Positions 8,589 through 17,542 of a stretch of DNA of 61,528 nt are shown here, in pieces. The position numbers were made by a program, and so were the translations under genes. The DNA is taken from positions 1 through 61,528 of the forward strand of contig NVVV01000012.1 in the NCBI GenBank assembly GCA_002733495.1. Direction: 5' to 3'. This stretch comes from Robiginitomaculum sp. (GTDB lineage Bacteria; Pseudomonadota; Alphaproteobacteria; Caulobacterales; Maricaulaceae). The notes under the pieces were generated by a model. The model did not search any database and was not told the DNA's origin. It saw only the letters and a list, made by a program, of their open reading frames with translations. Within the stretch, counting starts at the first letter, position 1; each line of letters starts with the position of its first letter.

Positions 8589-10531
8589 TGAAAAATAGAA
8601 TTTTTCTTCTTTTTGCCGTGATGTTTCTGGCATTGGGGGCGGTCAAGGCCCCGCCAGTTTATGCCAAGGACGCTAAGGCCAGGGACGACCCACGCCCGGA
8701 ATTAAATTTTGGCGTGCTGACGACCGAGGCCAGCGATAACCTGTCTATTCTGTGGACGCCTTTTCTGGAAGACATGGGCAATATGACGGGCATGAAGGTT
8801 CATGCCTATTTTTCGGCGGATTATTCTGGCCTGATCGAGGCCATGCGCTTTGGCAAAATTCAGGCCTCGTGGTTCTCCAACAAGTCTGGCCTGGAGGCGG
8901 TACGCCGCTCGAACGGCGAGGTGTTTGCCAAGGCGACCTATCCTGATGGTGCGCCGGGTTATTATTCGGTACTGCTGGTGCCGGCCAACAGTCCGTATAA
9001 AACGCTGGACGATATTCTGAAATGCGACAAGACCATCGATTTTGGCATGGGCGATCCCAATTCCACCTCCGGAACGCTGTTTCCCATGGCCTACATATTT
9101 GCCCCGCGCGGTATTGTGCCCAATGAGTGCTTCAAGAATGTCACCAACGCCACCCACGAAGCCAATGGCTATGCGGTGGCCAACGAGCTGGTCGATGTCG
9201 CCACCAATAACACCACCAATCTGAAACGTCTGGCCCGGACCCAGCCGGACATCCTGTCGCGTATCCGGGTGTTGTGGCAGTCGCCGCTGATCCAGACAGA
9301 CCCGATCGTCTGGCGCCGGGATCTGGATCCGGAAATCAAGGAAAAGCTGCTTTATTTCTTTATGACCTATGGGCGCCGTGCCGATAGTCCCGAAGAGTTG
9401 CACCGCCAGCGCCAAATTCTGGCCGAGCTGGATTTTGGGGCGTTTTTACCAGCGTCAGACGCGCATCTGGACCCGATCATTCGTCTGGAAATTATTCGCG
9501 ACATGGCCCAGGTGCGTAATGATCTATCTCTGGATGGGGCAGACCGCGAAGCCAAACTGGTTGAATTGCGCCAGAAACTGAAAGCCATTGGGGCCAGCGA
9601 AGCCGAAATGATCAAGGCCGAGGGGATTGATTCCAAGGCCAGGAAAAGCTCGCGCAGTCATGCAATGGCTATCCCGTGGAAACGCATTGGCTTTACGCTC
9701 AGTATTGGTTTTGTGGCGTTTATCCTGTTTTTGTGGAGTTCAAAAACCAGAGGTGCCGGTCCGACCAAACCCTTGCGCGAACGGATGTTTGACGCGGGCG
9801 TCTGGTCTATACTCCTGGCCCTTTTGATCTGGGCTTATGTGGCTGCCGAAATTTATAAAACCCCGGATCTGGTCAATAATGCCGATAAAATGGGTGAATA
9901 TGCCGCTGGCTTTATCCATCTGGACTGGAAAGAAGGCTGGCTTTATCTGCAACAAATGTCGGTAACGATCCAGATCGCGCTTTGGGGGACATTCCTGTCC
10001 ATCCTCTTTGCCATTCCCTTTGGGCTTTTGTCCTCGCGCAATGTGGCCCCGGCCCCGGTGGTGTTTTTCATGCGCCGCCTTATGGACGCCTTTCGCTCGA
10101 TCAATGAACTGGTGGTGGGCACCATGTTTGTGGTCACGGTGGGCCTTGGCCCATTTGCCGGGGTAATGGCGCTGGCTGTGCATACCACGGGCGTACTAGC
10201 CAAGCTCTTTTCGGAGGCGGTCGAGGCTATGGACCCTGGCCCGGTTGAGGGCATTCGCGCCACGGGCGGGCGGCGTATTCACGAAGTGATCTGGGGCGTT
10301 ATTCCCCAGGTGGCTCCGCTCTGGACGTCTTATGCGCTTTATCGCTTTGAAACCAACACCCGCTCGGCCACCATCCTTGGTCTGATCGGTGCCGGGGGGA
10401 TTGGTCAGCTTTTGTTCGAGCAAATCCGCTCTTTCCAATATGGCAAAACCGCAACGATTCTTCTGATTATCATCGTTGCCGTTACGCTGGTTGATTTGCT
10501 CAGTCAGGTGTTGCGCAAACGCCTGATGTAG
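8588..10531 (+). CDS. phnDE: Fused PhnD-PhnE: phosphonate-binding protein joined to permease
   Basis: One 647-residue frame contains two proteins usually encoded separately. Residues 1-26 are a signal sequence; about 35-340 match PhnD closely, with LIEAMRFGKIQASWF, MGDPNSTSGTLFP, VDVATNNTTNLKRL and SPLIQTDPIVWRRDL, the ligand-pocket regions of phosphonate-binding proteins. A membrane segment follows (about 363-382), then a short basic loop and the PhnE permease (about 400-647), including LGPFAGVMALAVHTTGVL, the coupling loop DPGPVEGIRATGG and LGLIGAGGIGQLL. The extra helix lets the binding domain stay outside while the PhnE N terminus starts inside, so the topology is consistent. The frame is open throughout, with no internal stop at the fusion. 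It forms an operon with phnC. Confidence 0.93.
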   Translation: MKNRIFLLFAVMFLALGAVKAPPVYAKDAKARDDPRPELNFGVLTTEASDNLSILWTPFLEDMGNMTGMKVHAYFSADYSGLIEAMRFGKIQASWFSNKSGLEAVRRSNGEVFAKATYPDGAPGYYSVLLVPANSPYKTLDDILKCDKTIDFGMGDPNSTSGTLFPMAYIFAPRGIVPNECFKNVTNATHEANGYAVANELVDVATNNTTNLKRLARTQPDILSRIRVLWQSPLIQTDPIVWRRDLDPEIKEKLLYFFMTYGRRADSPEELHRQRQILAELDFGAFLPASDAHLDPIIRLEIIRDMAQVRNDLSLDGADREAKLVELRQKLKAIGASEAEMIKAEGIDSKARKSSRSHAMAIPWKRIGFTLSIGFVAFILFLWSSKTRGAGPTKPLRERMFDAGVWSILLALLIWAYVAAEIYKTPDLVNNADKMGEYAAGFIHLDWKEGWLYLQQMSVTIQIALWGTFLSILFAIPFGLLSSRNVAPAPVVFFMRRLMDAFRSINELVVGTMFVVTVGLGPFAGVMALAVHTTGVLAKLFSEAVEAMDPGPVEGIRATGGRRIHEVIWGVIPQVAPLWTSYALYRFETNTRSATILGLIGAGGIGQLLFEQIRSFQYGKTATILLIIIVAVTLVDLLSQVLRKRLM

Positions 10532-10669
10532 ATAAGCCATTCTTTTGCAAGGCTATTGCCCGCGTGATTAAACATCGCGTGGGCAATGTCATGTGGGTGT
10601 CATATTCCTTTCCTAGAGGAGAGCCGCCGGGCCGAATGGTGCCGGGCATTTTTTCCTGGAGGGGTAAAC
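10532..10669 (+). promoter_or_regulatory. Leader with hairpin between phnDE and the porin
   Basis: An inverted repeat pairs ATTGCCCGCG with CGCGTGGGCAAT (one bulge) around an A/T-rich loop at about 10554-10586. It lacks a T-run and so may attenuate or process the transcript rather than terminate it. A good ribosome binding site (TGGAGGGG, 10657-10664) precedes the porin start. Confidence 0.4.
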
Positions 10670-11809
10670 GTGAAAAAAGTTTCTTTTATTGCACTGGCCG
10701 TGGCGCTGGTTATGCCGGGGGCGGCACTGGCCGCCGATGGTTTTACCATCAAGCCGCGTGGACGGGTTCTGCTGGACTTTACGGATATTGATTACAATCT
10801 GGCCAATTTGAACACATCAAATTCTGGCAATGAATTTCGCACGGCACGTCTGGGCGTGTTTGGCAAAATGGGCAGCCGGATCAAATATGTTGCCGAGTTT
10901 GATTTCGTCAATGGTGGCGACATCAAGGTCCATGACCCCAAGGCCAAGGACGTGAAGCTGAGCTTTAAGGTCAACAGCAACACCTCCATCAGTTTTGGTA
11001 ACCAGAAAACACCAAATTCGCTGGAGGAACAAACCTCTGGCCGCTTTACCACCTTTTTGGAACGCGGCAGCGTCACCGACGCCTTTCGCCTTTCGCGCCG
11101 GGTGGGCATTATGGTGAAAACCCATGGTGATAATTACTCCTTGGCCGCCGGTGTCTTTGGCAATGACATGAACGCTGTGCTTTACGGACATGAGGGCTTG
11201 TTCTCGAACGAACATTCCTACGCCGCACGGGGCACGTTCACACCGATTAATAATGACCGGCGCACGGTGCATCTGGGGGCCAGTGTGCGCCGTTTTTCCG
11301 GCAATCAGGGCGATCAGTTGCGCATACGGGCGCGCCCACGGGTGCATCTGGCGCAGCGTCTGGTCGATGCCAGAAATCAGGGCAAGAACTCAACGCTTTT
11401 CGGGCTTGAAGCCGCCTATGTTTCTGGTCCTTTTCACATTGAAGGCGAATGGATGGTCGAAGACGCCCTGACGTCATCAAATGGCTATTTTGTACAAGCG
11501 GGCTGGTTCCTGACCGGCGAAAGCCGGACCTATAGCGTCAAGAAGGGCGCGTTTGGCCGCATCAAGCCCAAACATGCCGTGGGCGATGGCGGCGGCGGGG
11601 CCTGGGAAGTTGCGCTACGCTTTGACACGCTGGATCTGAACAATGCTAATGCGGGCAAGATGAACACTTGGACCGCCGGGCTAAACTGGTATCCGCAAAG
11701 CCACACGCGGGTCATGCTGGACGTGGTGCACGCCACCGCGCGCGGCCTTGCCAAATTTGGCCCCGGCAATACGGACTCGCTGCAAATGCGCCTGCAATAT
11801 GACTGGTAA
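10670..11809 (+). CDS. Phosphate-selective porin (OprO/OprP family)
   Basis: The 379-residue precursor begins with a signal peptide (KKVSFIALAVALVMPGAALAADG) and continues as a beta-barrel with the Porin_O_P pattern: FTIKPRGRVLLDFTDIDY near the N terminus, FRTARLGVFGKMGSRIKYVAEFDF, FGNQKTPNSLEEQTSGRFTTFLERG and a terminal strand QMRLQYDW ending in an aromatic residue. OprP/OprO porins form trimeric anion channels that pass phosphate or pyrophosphate through the outer membrane under phosphate limitation. A GTG start at 10670 is chosen because it sits 5 bases after TGGAGGGG and begins a clean signal peptide. Placement between phnDE and pstS supports the phosphate role. Confidence 0.88.
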   Translation: MKKVSFIALAVALVMPGAALAADGFTIKPRGRVLLDFTDIDYNLANLNTSNSGNEFRTARLGVFGKMGSRIKYVAEFDFVNGGDIKVHDPKAKDVKLSFKVNSNTSISFGNQKTPNSLEEQTSGRFTTFLERGSVTDAFRLSRRVGIMVKTHGDNYSLAAGVFGNDMNAVLYGHEGLFSNEHSYAARGTFTPINNDRRTVHLGASVRRFSGNQGDQLRIRARPRVHLAQRLVDARNQGKNSTLFGLEAAYVSGPFHIEGEWMVEDALTSSNGYFVQAGWFLTGESRTYSVKKGAFGRIKPKHAVGDGGGGAWEVALRFDTLDLNNANAGKMNTWTAGLNWYPQSHTRVMLDVVHATARGLAKFGPGNTDSLQMRLQYDW

Positions 11810-11832
11810 GGGCGACGTGCGCTTCCCCAAAA

Positions 11833-11946
11833 TTTCAATAAAGGCCAAGTTTAAATAAAGGCCAAGTTTCAATAAAGGCCAAGTTTCAATAAAGGCCAAG
11901 TTTCAATAAAGGCCAAGTTTCAATAAAGGCCAAGTTTCAATAAAGG
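11833..11946 (+). repeat. 17-bp direct tandem repeat, six full copies plus a partial
   Basis: The unit TTTCAATAAAGGCCAAG is repeated head to tail six times (11833, 11850, 11867, 11884, 11901, 11918), with one C-to-A change in copy two, followed by a 12-base partial copy at 11935-11946. The period is not a multiple of three and the block is not translated. Each unit contains AAAGG, and the last one runs into AAAGGA, which serves as the ribosome binding site for pstS. Nearly identical copies suggest recent slippage or unequal exchange. Confidence 0.97.
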
Positions 11947-11956
11947 AATGATGATT

Positions 11957-13090
11957 ATGAAAACCAGAACGCTTATCCTTGCGGGCCTGATGGCCGGTTG
12001 CAGCGGTTTTGCCGCTCCGGCTTTTGCCCGTGATACCCTGCACATTGTCGGCTCGTCTACGGTCTATCCGTTTTCCACAGCGGTTGCGGAGAACTTTGGT
12101 GCGCAGACAGACTTTCCCACCCCGATTGTCGAATCCACAGGTTCGGGCGGCGGCATGAAACTTTTTTGTGCTGGTGTTGGTGAGAATACGCCGGATATCA
12201 CCAATGCATCACGGCGCATGAAGGCCAGCGAATGGAAAATCTGCCACAAAAACGGGGTGACCGACATTGTTGAGGTCAAAGTCGGTTATGATGGCATCGT
12301 CATTGCCAATGGCATTGATGCCCCAAGCTTTAACCTGACCCTGAAACAAGTGTTTCTGGGCCTGGCGGCACAAATCCCGGTGGCTGAGGATAATTGTGTG
12401 CTCAAAGATAATCCCTACACAAAGTGGTCGCAGATTGATCCATCCTTGCCGGACGAGAAAATCGAGGTTTACGGTCCGCCGCCAACCTCCGGCACCCGGG
12501 ATGCCTTTGTCGAGGTCGCTATGGAAAAAGGTGCCAAACAGATTGCGTGTCTGAAAGCCCTGCGCGGGGCCAAGCCTGGCGATGCGGTTTATCAGAAAAT
12601 GGTACCGCTATTACCCAAAGGTCTTGGCAAAAAGGCTGATGGCACACCTCTGGCTGGCAAGAAAATTTTCAAGCACATCGCGCACCTGCTGCGTGAAGAC
12701 GGGGCCTGGATTGATGCCGGTGAAAACGACAATGCCATTGTACAAACCCTGGAAAAAACCCCTTCGGCCCTTGGTATTTTCGGGTTTTCTTATCTTGACC
12801 AGAACGGCGACCAGATTAAAGGTGCCGTGGTGGATGGCAAAGAGCCAAGTTTTGAAAACATTGCCTCTGGTGCTTATCCGATCTCTCGTGATCTGTTCTT
12901 TTATGTGAAAAAGCAACACACCAGCCTAGTGCCGGGCATCCCTGAATATGTTGCCGAGTTTACGGACGATGAAACCTGGGGCGAGTTTGGTTATCTGGGC
13001 GATAAGGGTCTGATCCCGCTGCCCAAAGACGATCGTACGCGCATTGGCGAAAACGCCCGGGCGCTGGCCGTGATGACAAAAAGCCCTTGA
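11957..13090 (+). CDS. pstS: PstS-family periplasmic phosphate-binding protein
   Basis: The 377-residue protein has a signal peptide ending in PAFARDT and the phosphate-pocket motifs of PstS: HIVGSSTVYPFS near the N terminus, ESTGSGGGMKLFC, ITNASRRM, VGYDGIVIAN and PPTSGTRDAFVEV. It captures phosphate in the periplasm for an ABC importer. No pstC, pstA or pstB genes follow; the next gene is convergent. Four codons in a row could start it (ATG at 11948, 11951 and 11957); I prefer 11957 because AAAGGA from the tandem repeat then lies 9 bases upstream. It could feed a Pst permease elsewhere in the genome. Confidence 0.9.
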   Translation: MKTRTLILAGLMAGCSGFAAPAFARDTLHIVGSSTVYPFSTAVAENFGAQTDFPTPIVESTGSGGGMKLFCAGVGENTPDITNASRRMKASEWKICHKNGVTDIVEVKVGYDGIVIANGIDAPSFNLTLKQVFLGLAAQIPVAEDNCVLKDNPYTKWSQIDPSLPDEKIEVYGPPPTSGTRDAFVEVAMEKGAKQIACLKALRGAKPGDAVYQKMVPLLPKGLGKKADGTPLAGKKIFKHIAHLLREDGAWIDAGENDNAIVQTLEKTPSALGIFGFSYLDQNGDQIKGAVVDGKEPSFENIASGAYPISRDLFFYVKKQHTSLVPGIPEYVAEFTDDETWGEFGYLGDKGLIPLPKDDRTRIGENARALAVMTKSP

Positions 13091-13102
13091 TTATAAAGTG
13101 CC

Positions 13103-14242
13103 TCAGTCTGTGCGGGGTGGTTCTGTTTTTTCCCGCGCAGACCGGCGCAGGCGTTTGGGCAGGCGAGGGCGCACCTTGCCTCCCAGACGCTTTAGCCGTT
13201 TCCAGAACCGCCGCCGCTCCGGCCCCGGCGGCACCTCAAGGTTTTTGACAAAATCTTCGGCGCACGCCTTCCAGGAATACGTTAGGGCATGTTTGCGAGC
13301 CGCGCCCCGGTCCAGGTCCAGACAAGCCAGCGCGGCGGCGCGCAAATCCTCGTCAAAGGCACCGGCCCCTGATGTGCCAATAATGTCTTTTGGCCCGGGC
13401 ACCGGAAATGATGCCACCGGCGTGCCGCAAGCCATGGCCTCCAGATTAACCAGCCCGAACGTGTCGGTGCGACTGGGAAACACAAACACATCCGCATCGG
13501 CAAAATGACGGGCCAGTTCCTCGTTATATTTTGCGCCGGTAAAGACGGCGTCCGGGTATTTCTTTTTTAGCTCGTTCAGTTGCGGGCCATCGCCCACCAC
13601 AACTTTGGTACCGGGCAGGCCCAGCGCCAGAAAGCCTTCCATATTTTTTTCAACGGCAATGCGCCCCACATTAACAAAAATGGGGCGTTTCAGGCCAGCG
13701 TAAACGCCGTTTTCAACATCGCGCAAATCCGGATTAAAGGCCTCAGTATCCACCCCGCGCGCCCAGGCACTGATATTGCGAAAGCCCTTGGCTAGCAATT
13801 CATCGCGCATGCTTGGGGTCGTCACCATCATACGCCCACCGGAATTGTGAAACCGGCGCATAAAGGCATAACCGAGCGACAGGGGGATAAAGGGAAAGCG
13901 CGCATGGATATATTCAGGAAACTGGGTGTGATAGCTGGTGGTGAAGGGCCAGTTCCACTTCAGGCATAACGCGCAGGCCGTCTGGCCAATAGTGCCCTCG
14001 GTGGCAATGTGAATGGCATCAGGCTCAAACTTTTCAATGCGGCGGCGAATATCCTTTTTGGCAAAGAGCGCTAGTTTAATCTCCGGATAGGTCGGCAAGG
14101 GGAAGATTAAATACCCGTCATAGGGCGAGATCACCTCGACCTCATGGCCCATCTGGCGACATTCTTCGACGGTTCTCTTCAGTGTACGCACCACCCCGTT
14201 CATTTGCGGTTCCCAGGCATCTGTGACCAGAATTATGCGCAT
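13103..14242 (-). CDS. GT4-family glycosyltransferase (MgtA/SqdX-like)
   Basis: The 379-residue protein has the two Rossmann domains of GT-B retaining glycosyltransferases. The N-terminal DAWEPQMNGVVRTLKRT and HIATEGTIGQTA, then TTSYHTQFPEYI, RGVDTEAFNP, and the C-terminal donor-site stretch TDTFGLVNLEAMACGTPV with the EX7E arrangement, match the subgroup that includes mannosyltransferase MgtA and sulfolipid synthase SqdX. Relatives in marine and soil alphaproteobacteria glycosylate diacylglycerol to replace phospholipids under phosphate starvation. That role is inferred here from the neighbouring phosphorus-uptake genes. It is convergent with pstS, 12 bases apart, with no terminator between them. 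Confidence 0.82.
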   Translation of the reverse strand: MRIILVTDAWEPQMNGVVRTLKRTVEECRQMGHEVEVISPYDGYLIFPLPTYPEIKLALFAKKDIRRRIEKFEPDAIHIATEGTIGQTACALCLKWNWPFTTSYHTQFPEYIHARFPFIPLSLGYAFMRRFHNSGGRMMVTTPSMRDELLAKGFRNISAWARGVDTEAFNPDLRDVENGVYAGLKRPIFVNVGRIAVEKNMEGFLALGLPGTKVVVGDGPQLNELKKKYPDAVFTGAKYNEELARHFADADVFVFPSRTDTFGLVNLEAMACGTPVASFPVPGPKDIIGTSGAGAFDEDLRAAALACLDLDRGAARKHALTYSWKACAEDFVKNLEVPPGPERRRFWKRLKRLGGKVRPRLPKRLRRSAREKTEPPRTD

Positions 14243-14381
14243 GTTTCACTCCCAAGACCGTATAAATAATGCTTTAGCGTGCCCGCGCTGAGTTGGCGAG
14301 TGGATTGTGTATTGTCAGTGCTTCTTCACAGTTAGGGCTTGAAAAAGAGTCCCATATTTTACACCTTGCACAGGAACTCGA

Positions 14382-16079
14382 TTGGGCTTTACCCTGATGT
14401 TTAAAACAACGTCCGATAGCACAACGCGCTCAACTGCGCATCACCACCACCATTCGCGAGCCGTATGGCTGCGCTGGATGGTGCGCCGCATCCGTTATCA
14501 TGCGGACCATCCGGTCTGGCTGTGGCTGACGGCGGCCCTGATTGGCACGCTGGCCGGTTTTGCCACCTTGGGGTTTCGCCTGTCCATACTGGCCGTACAG
14601 GGCCTGTTTTATGGCAGTGCAGAAGAACAATTGGCCAGCACCGCCGCCGGTCTGCACTGGAGCCATGTCTGGCTCGCGCCGGTCATTGGCGGCATGGTGG
14701 TGGGGGGCTTGTTGTATCTGGCCGAACGCACCCGTGCGCTCAGCGAAGTGCGGGCCGGCAGCGTCGCCGAAGTGATCGAGGCCCGCGCCGTGGGCAAGGG
14801 CAATATCGGCTTTTGGCCCGGGGTTTATTCGGCGCTGATCACCATCGTGTCTCTGGGTTCCGGGGCCAGTGCCGGGCGTGAAGGCCCGGCGGTGCATCTT
14901 GGCGGTGCATTGGCTTCGCTCATGTCTCGTATTTTAAACCTTGGCGCGCGCAATGCTCGCACCTTGCTGGCTTGTGGTGTCGCTGGCGCAGTGGCGGCCT
15001 CGTTTAATGCGCCGCTTGCGGGTCTTCTTTTTGCGCTGGAGGTGGTGCTGGGCCATTATGCCTTGCGGGTGATCGCCCCAACGGCAGTAGCGGCCACAGC
15101 CGGGGCGGTGGTGGCACGATCATTTTTAGGGGCGCAACCTGCGTTCTTGCTGCCCCCGGTGCCGAGCGCCAGCCTGATTGATTTTCCGGCCGCCGCGTTG
15201 TTGGGGCTGCTCTGCGCCGCTCTGGCCATCATCTTTGTAACTCTGATGGTCAAAGGGCCGTACCACATAGAGAAACTGGCGGCCCATCTTGGCTTGCCCT
15301 TATGGGCGCTGCCCCCCATAGGCGGGGTGCTGGTGGGCATGATCGGTATTGCCTTTCCGCAGGTTTTGGGGGTAGGCTATGAAGCCACCAGCACGGCCCT
15401 GCATGGGGGCTATGGTCTTTTTTTATTGCTATTTCTGATTGCTGCAAAACTTCTGGCCACCATGCTCTCCTTGTCGTTTCGCTTTGGCGGCGGTATTTTT
15501 TCACCTTCGATTTATCTGGGAGCCATGGTCGGCGCAGCGTTTGGCACACTGGCCGGGGTTTTGCTCGGCGAGGAGGCGGCGGCGCCCGCATTTTTTGCCA
15601 TTGTTGGCATGGGCGCGCTTTCCGGGGCGGTGTTGGGCGCGCCCATATCCACCACACTGATCGTGTTCGAACTGACGCAATCCTATGAGGCTACGGTGGC
15701 GGTATTGCTGGCGGTGTCGCTGGCCACCGTGGTGACGCAAGCCATCACCCGGGGCAATGTGTTTCAAAAACAGATCGAACTGCGCGGCTATACCTTGCGC
15801 GAAGGACCACAGCGTCTGATTTTGCAAACCGTGCGGGTGCGCGATTTCATGACGCCGATCAGCCGATTAAAAAAAGAGATCAGCATGGCCGGGGCCGTGC
15901 TCTATTCTGATGATACGCTGGGCAAGGCACTGGGCCTTTTAAAGGCGGAAAACCTTGACGGCGCGCCGGTTAAATCGCGCTATGGCGAGCAAAAAATCAT
16001 TGGCTATATCTCCCGGGAAGATGCGCTACTTGCCTATAATCAACGCCTTGTCGAAGAACATGAGGAGCGCAGCGGCTAA
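14382..16079 (+). CDS. ClC-family chloride channel/transporter with CBS domain
   Basis: The 565-residue membrane protein shows the three ClC selectivity-filter motifs: GSGASAGREGP, GGGIFSPSIYLGAMVGA and, in the same channel core, the helix-rich stretches FNAPLAGLLFALEVVLGHY and GAPISTTLIVFELTQSYEA. The C terminus carries a CBS pair-like cytoplasmic segment (VRDFMTPISRL, GYISREDALLAYN). The glutamate in GREGP is the gating/proton glutamate of exchangers, so anion/proton antiport is possible. A TTG at 14382 has AGGAA 5 bases before it; the ATG at 14397 (MFKTTSDS) lacks a near ribosome binding site, so the start is uncertain. A His-rich patch (HHHHH) lies near the N terminus. Confidence 0.92.
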   Translation: MGFTLMFKTTSDSTTRSTAHHHHHSRAVWLRWMVRRIRYHADHPVWLWLTAALIGTLAGFATLGFRLSILAVQGLFYGSAEEQLASTAAGLHWSHVWLAPVIGGMVVGGLLYLAERTRALSEVRAGSVAEVIEARAVGKGNIGFWPGVYSALITIVSLGSGASAGREGPAVHLGGALASLMSRILNLGARNARTLLACGVAGAVAASFNAPLAGLLFALEVVLGHYALRVIAPTAVAATAGAVVARSFLGAQPAFLLPPVPSASLIDFPAAALLGLLCAALAIIFVTLMVKGPYHIEKLAAHLGLPLWALPPIGGVLVGMIGIAFPQVLGVGYEATSTALHGGYGLFLLLFLIAAKLLATMLSLSFRFGGGIFSPSIYLGAMVGAAFGTLAGVLLGEEAAAPAFFAIVGMGALSGAVLGAPISTTLIVFELTQSYEATVAVLLAVSLATVVTQAITRGNVFQKQIELRGYTLREGPQRLILQTVRVRDFMTPISRLKKEISMAGAVLYSDDTLGKALGLLKAENLDGAPVKSRYGEQKIIGYISREDALLAYNQRLVEEHEERSG

Positions 16080-16144
16080 GAGTTTGCTCTTTCTTAACCT
16101 GTTTTCTCAAGAAGATCTCAAGTTTTCTCCAGCACAATGGCTCT

Positions 16145-16423
16145 ATGGATATGAGTCACAAAGCAGAAAAATGGGGTGGACGTGTGCTGCTCTTTTGCGG
16201 CGTTGGTTTTATGGTGTTGATCAGCGGGTTTGCCACCTCTGTGATTGCTGATCCGTCCAAAGCGCATGATCCTGTGTTGATTGGCGGGTTTATCGCCGGG
16301 TTGGCGATATTGGGGGCGCCGGTGGGGCTGCTGGTTACGGTGTTGCCAATCCTGCGCCGGATCAATCGCTATAAGGACAAACGCGAAGACGTTCGTCAGT
16401 TTTCCTGGATGAGCCGGAAATAA
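16145..16423 (+). CDS. Small two-helix membrane protein, unknown function
   Basis: The 92-residue frame encodes two hydrophobic segments (VLLFCGVGFMVLISGFATSVI and IGGFIAGLAILGAPVGLLVTVL) separated by a short polar loop and ending in a basic tail (RRINRYKDKREDVRQF). The pattern suggests a small inner-membrane protein. I do not recognise the family. Start may be the ATG at 16145 or 16151; neither has a strong ribosome binding site. It sits alone between the ClC gene and recR on the same strand. Confidence 0.55.
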   Translation: MDMSHKAEKWGGRVLLFCGVGFMVLISGFATSVIADPSKAHDPVLIGGFIAGLAILGAPVGLLVTVLPILRRINRYKDKREDVRQFSWMSRK

Positions 16424-16504
16424 TTTTCCCCACACATATCTACTCTCGCCGTGCGTCGGTCCTGATGGCATAAGAGCAATACCTTGTATTGTGATTCGTC
16501 AGCT

Positions 16505-17110
16505 ATGCCTCATTCCTCCGCCGGTCCACAAATTGAACGTCTGATTACCCTGCTCGCGCGTTTGCCGGGCCTGGGGCCGCGTTCTGCCCGCCGGGCAGCC
16601 TTGCACCTCATTCGCAAGAAAGAGGCACTGATGGCCCCGCTGGCCGAGGCGCTGGGTGATGCGGCGCGCAAGATTGTTACCTGTGCCGAATGCGGCAATA
16701 TTGATGTCAGCGATCCGTGCGCCATATGCGCGGCCCGTGGGCGCAGCCTGAACAGTATCTGTGTCGTCGAGCAGGTGGGCGATTTATGGGCGCTGGAGCG
16801 CGCCGGGGCCTATCGTGGGCGCTATCATGTGCTGGGCGGCGTACTCTCGGCGCTGGACGGGGTGCGCCCGGAAGATCTGAATATTGGCAAGCTGGTCAGG
16901 CGTGCCAATGCCGACGAGGTGAGCGAAATTATTCTGGCCTTAAATGCCAATGTGGATGGCCTGACCACGGCGCATTATATCCATGATGTGCTCAGGAAAA
17001 GCAGCGTGCAGATCACCTCGATCGCGCGCGGCGTGCCGGTGGGCGGGGATCTGGACTATCTGGATGATGGCACGTTAATGGCGGCGCTAAGTGCCCGTAA
17101 GGCGCTGTAA
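16505..17110 (+). CDS. recR: Recombination protein RecR
   Basis: The 201-residue protein has the RecR layout: N-terminal helix-hairpin-helix ([16 protein letters not shown]), a four-cysteine zinc finger ([17 protein letters not shown]) and a Toprim domain ([28 protein letters not shown]) ending with [21 protein letters not shown]. With RecO and RecF it loads RecA at gaps during recombinational repair. The ATG at 16505 gives the normal N terminus; a TTG at 16484 is possible. In most proteobacteria dnaX and ybaB directly precede recR. Here the upstream gene is an unrelated small membrane protein. Confidence 0.96.
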   Translation: MPHSSAGPQIERLITLLARLPGLGPRSARRAALHLIRKKEALMAPLAEALGDAARKIVTCAECGNIDVSDPCAICAARGRSLNSICVVEQVGDLWALERAGAYRGRYHVLGGVLSALDGVRPEDLNIGKLVRRANADEVSEIILALNANVDGLTTAHYIHDVLRKSSVQITSIARGVPVGGDLDYLDDGTLMAALSARKAL

Positions 17111-17542
17111 CCCGACCGCCGTTAACAGGCAGCCAACATTTAGATGAGTGCGACGGTGACATGAAGGCGCTGAGCGCCATAGCGCACAAGGTGCACCGAT
17201 GATCCATTGAATATCTGTTTGGCCATCAAAGCCGGGACTAAACAGCTAGGTGGGGGACAGGGGCATCGCTTACGCGCGCTGGGGTTAGTGCGTTTGGCCA
17301 GTGCGGTGATCTGGTTGACCTTTACCGCCACTATCAGATTGACCAGCAGGCCGTGGCGCAGGCGGTGCGCCGTTCCTGGTGAGAAAGGCGATTGGTCAAA
17401 GGGCTTTCCTGCATTTCGATGCTTGCGCAAGCCGCGAACATCGCCTATAGACCGCGCTCGAATTTACGCAGCGTTTTACACGCGCGGCGTGCCTGTGCAC
17501 GCGCGCCGTTTGTAGGACATTTGAAAATTAAGGACCGGACCG
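17111..17542 (+). other. Gene-free stretch between recR and rplY
   Basis: These 430 bases show no convincing gene. Frames of about 100 codons exist on both strands but have no recognisable domain and no ribosome binding site. The distal part holds a probable promoter and a GC-rich hairpin (GCGTGC/GCACGC near 17488-17504) before rplY, which may be a leader structure. Confidence 0.6.
17423..17451 (+). promoter_or_regulatory. Probable sigma-70 promoter for rplY
   Basis: A -35-like TTGCGC (17423-17428) and a -10-like TATAGA (17446-17451) are separated by 17 bases, giving a leader of about 85 bases before rplY that contains the GC-rich hairpin. Confidence 0.45.

Noticed and set aside
11833-11946. 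CRISPR array
   Set aside because: The 17-bp units are directly joined with no spacers, and no cas genes are present.
14320-14350. PhoB box between the glycosyltransferase and ClC genes
   Set aside because: CTGTGAA and CTGACAA occur on the minus strand but not with the 11-base spacing of a Pho box.
17140-17515. Frames of about 100 codons on both strands between recR and rplY
   Set aside because: No conserved motif or start signal; the region overlaps a likely promoter and leader hairpin.
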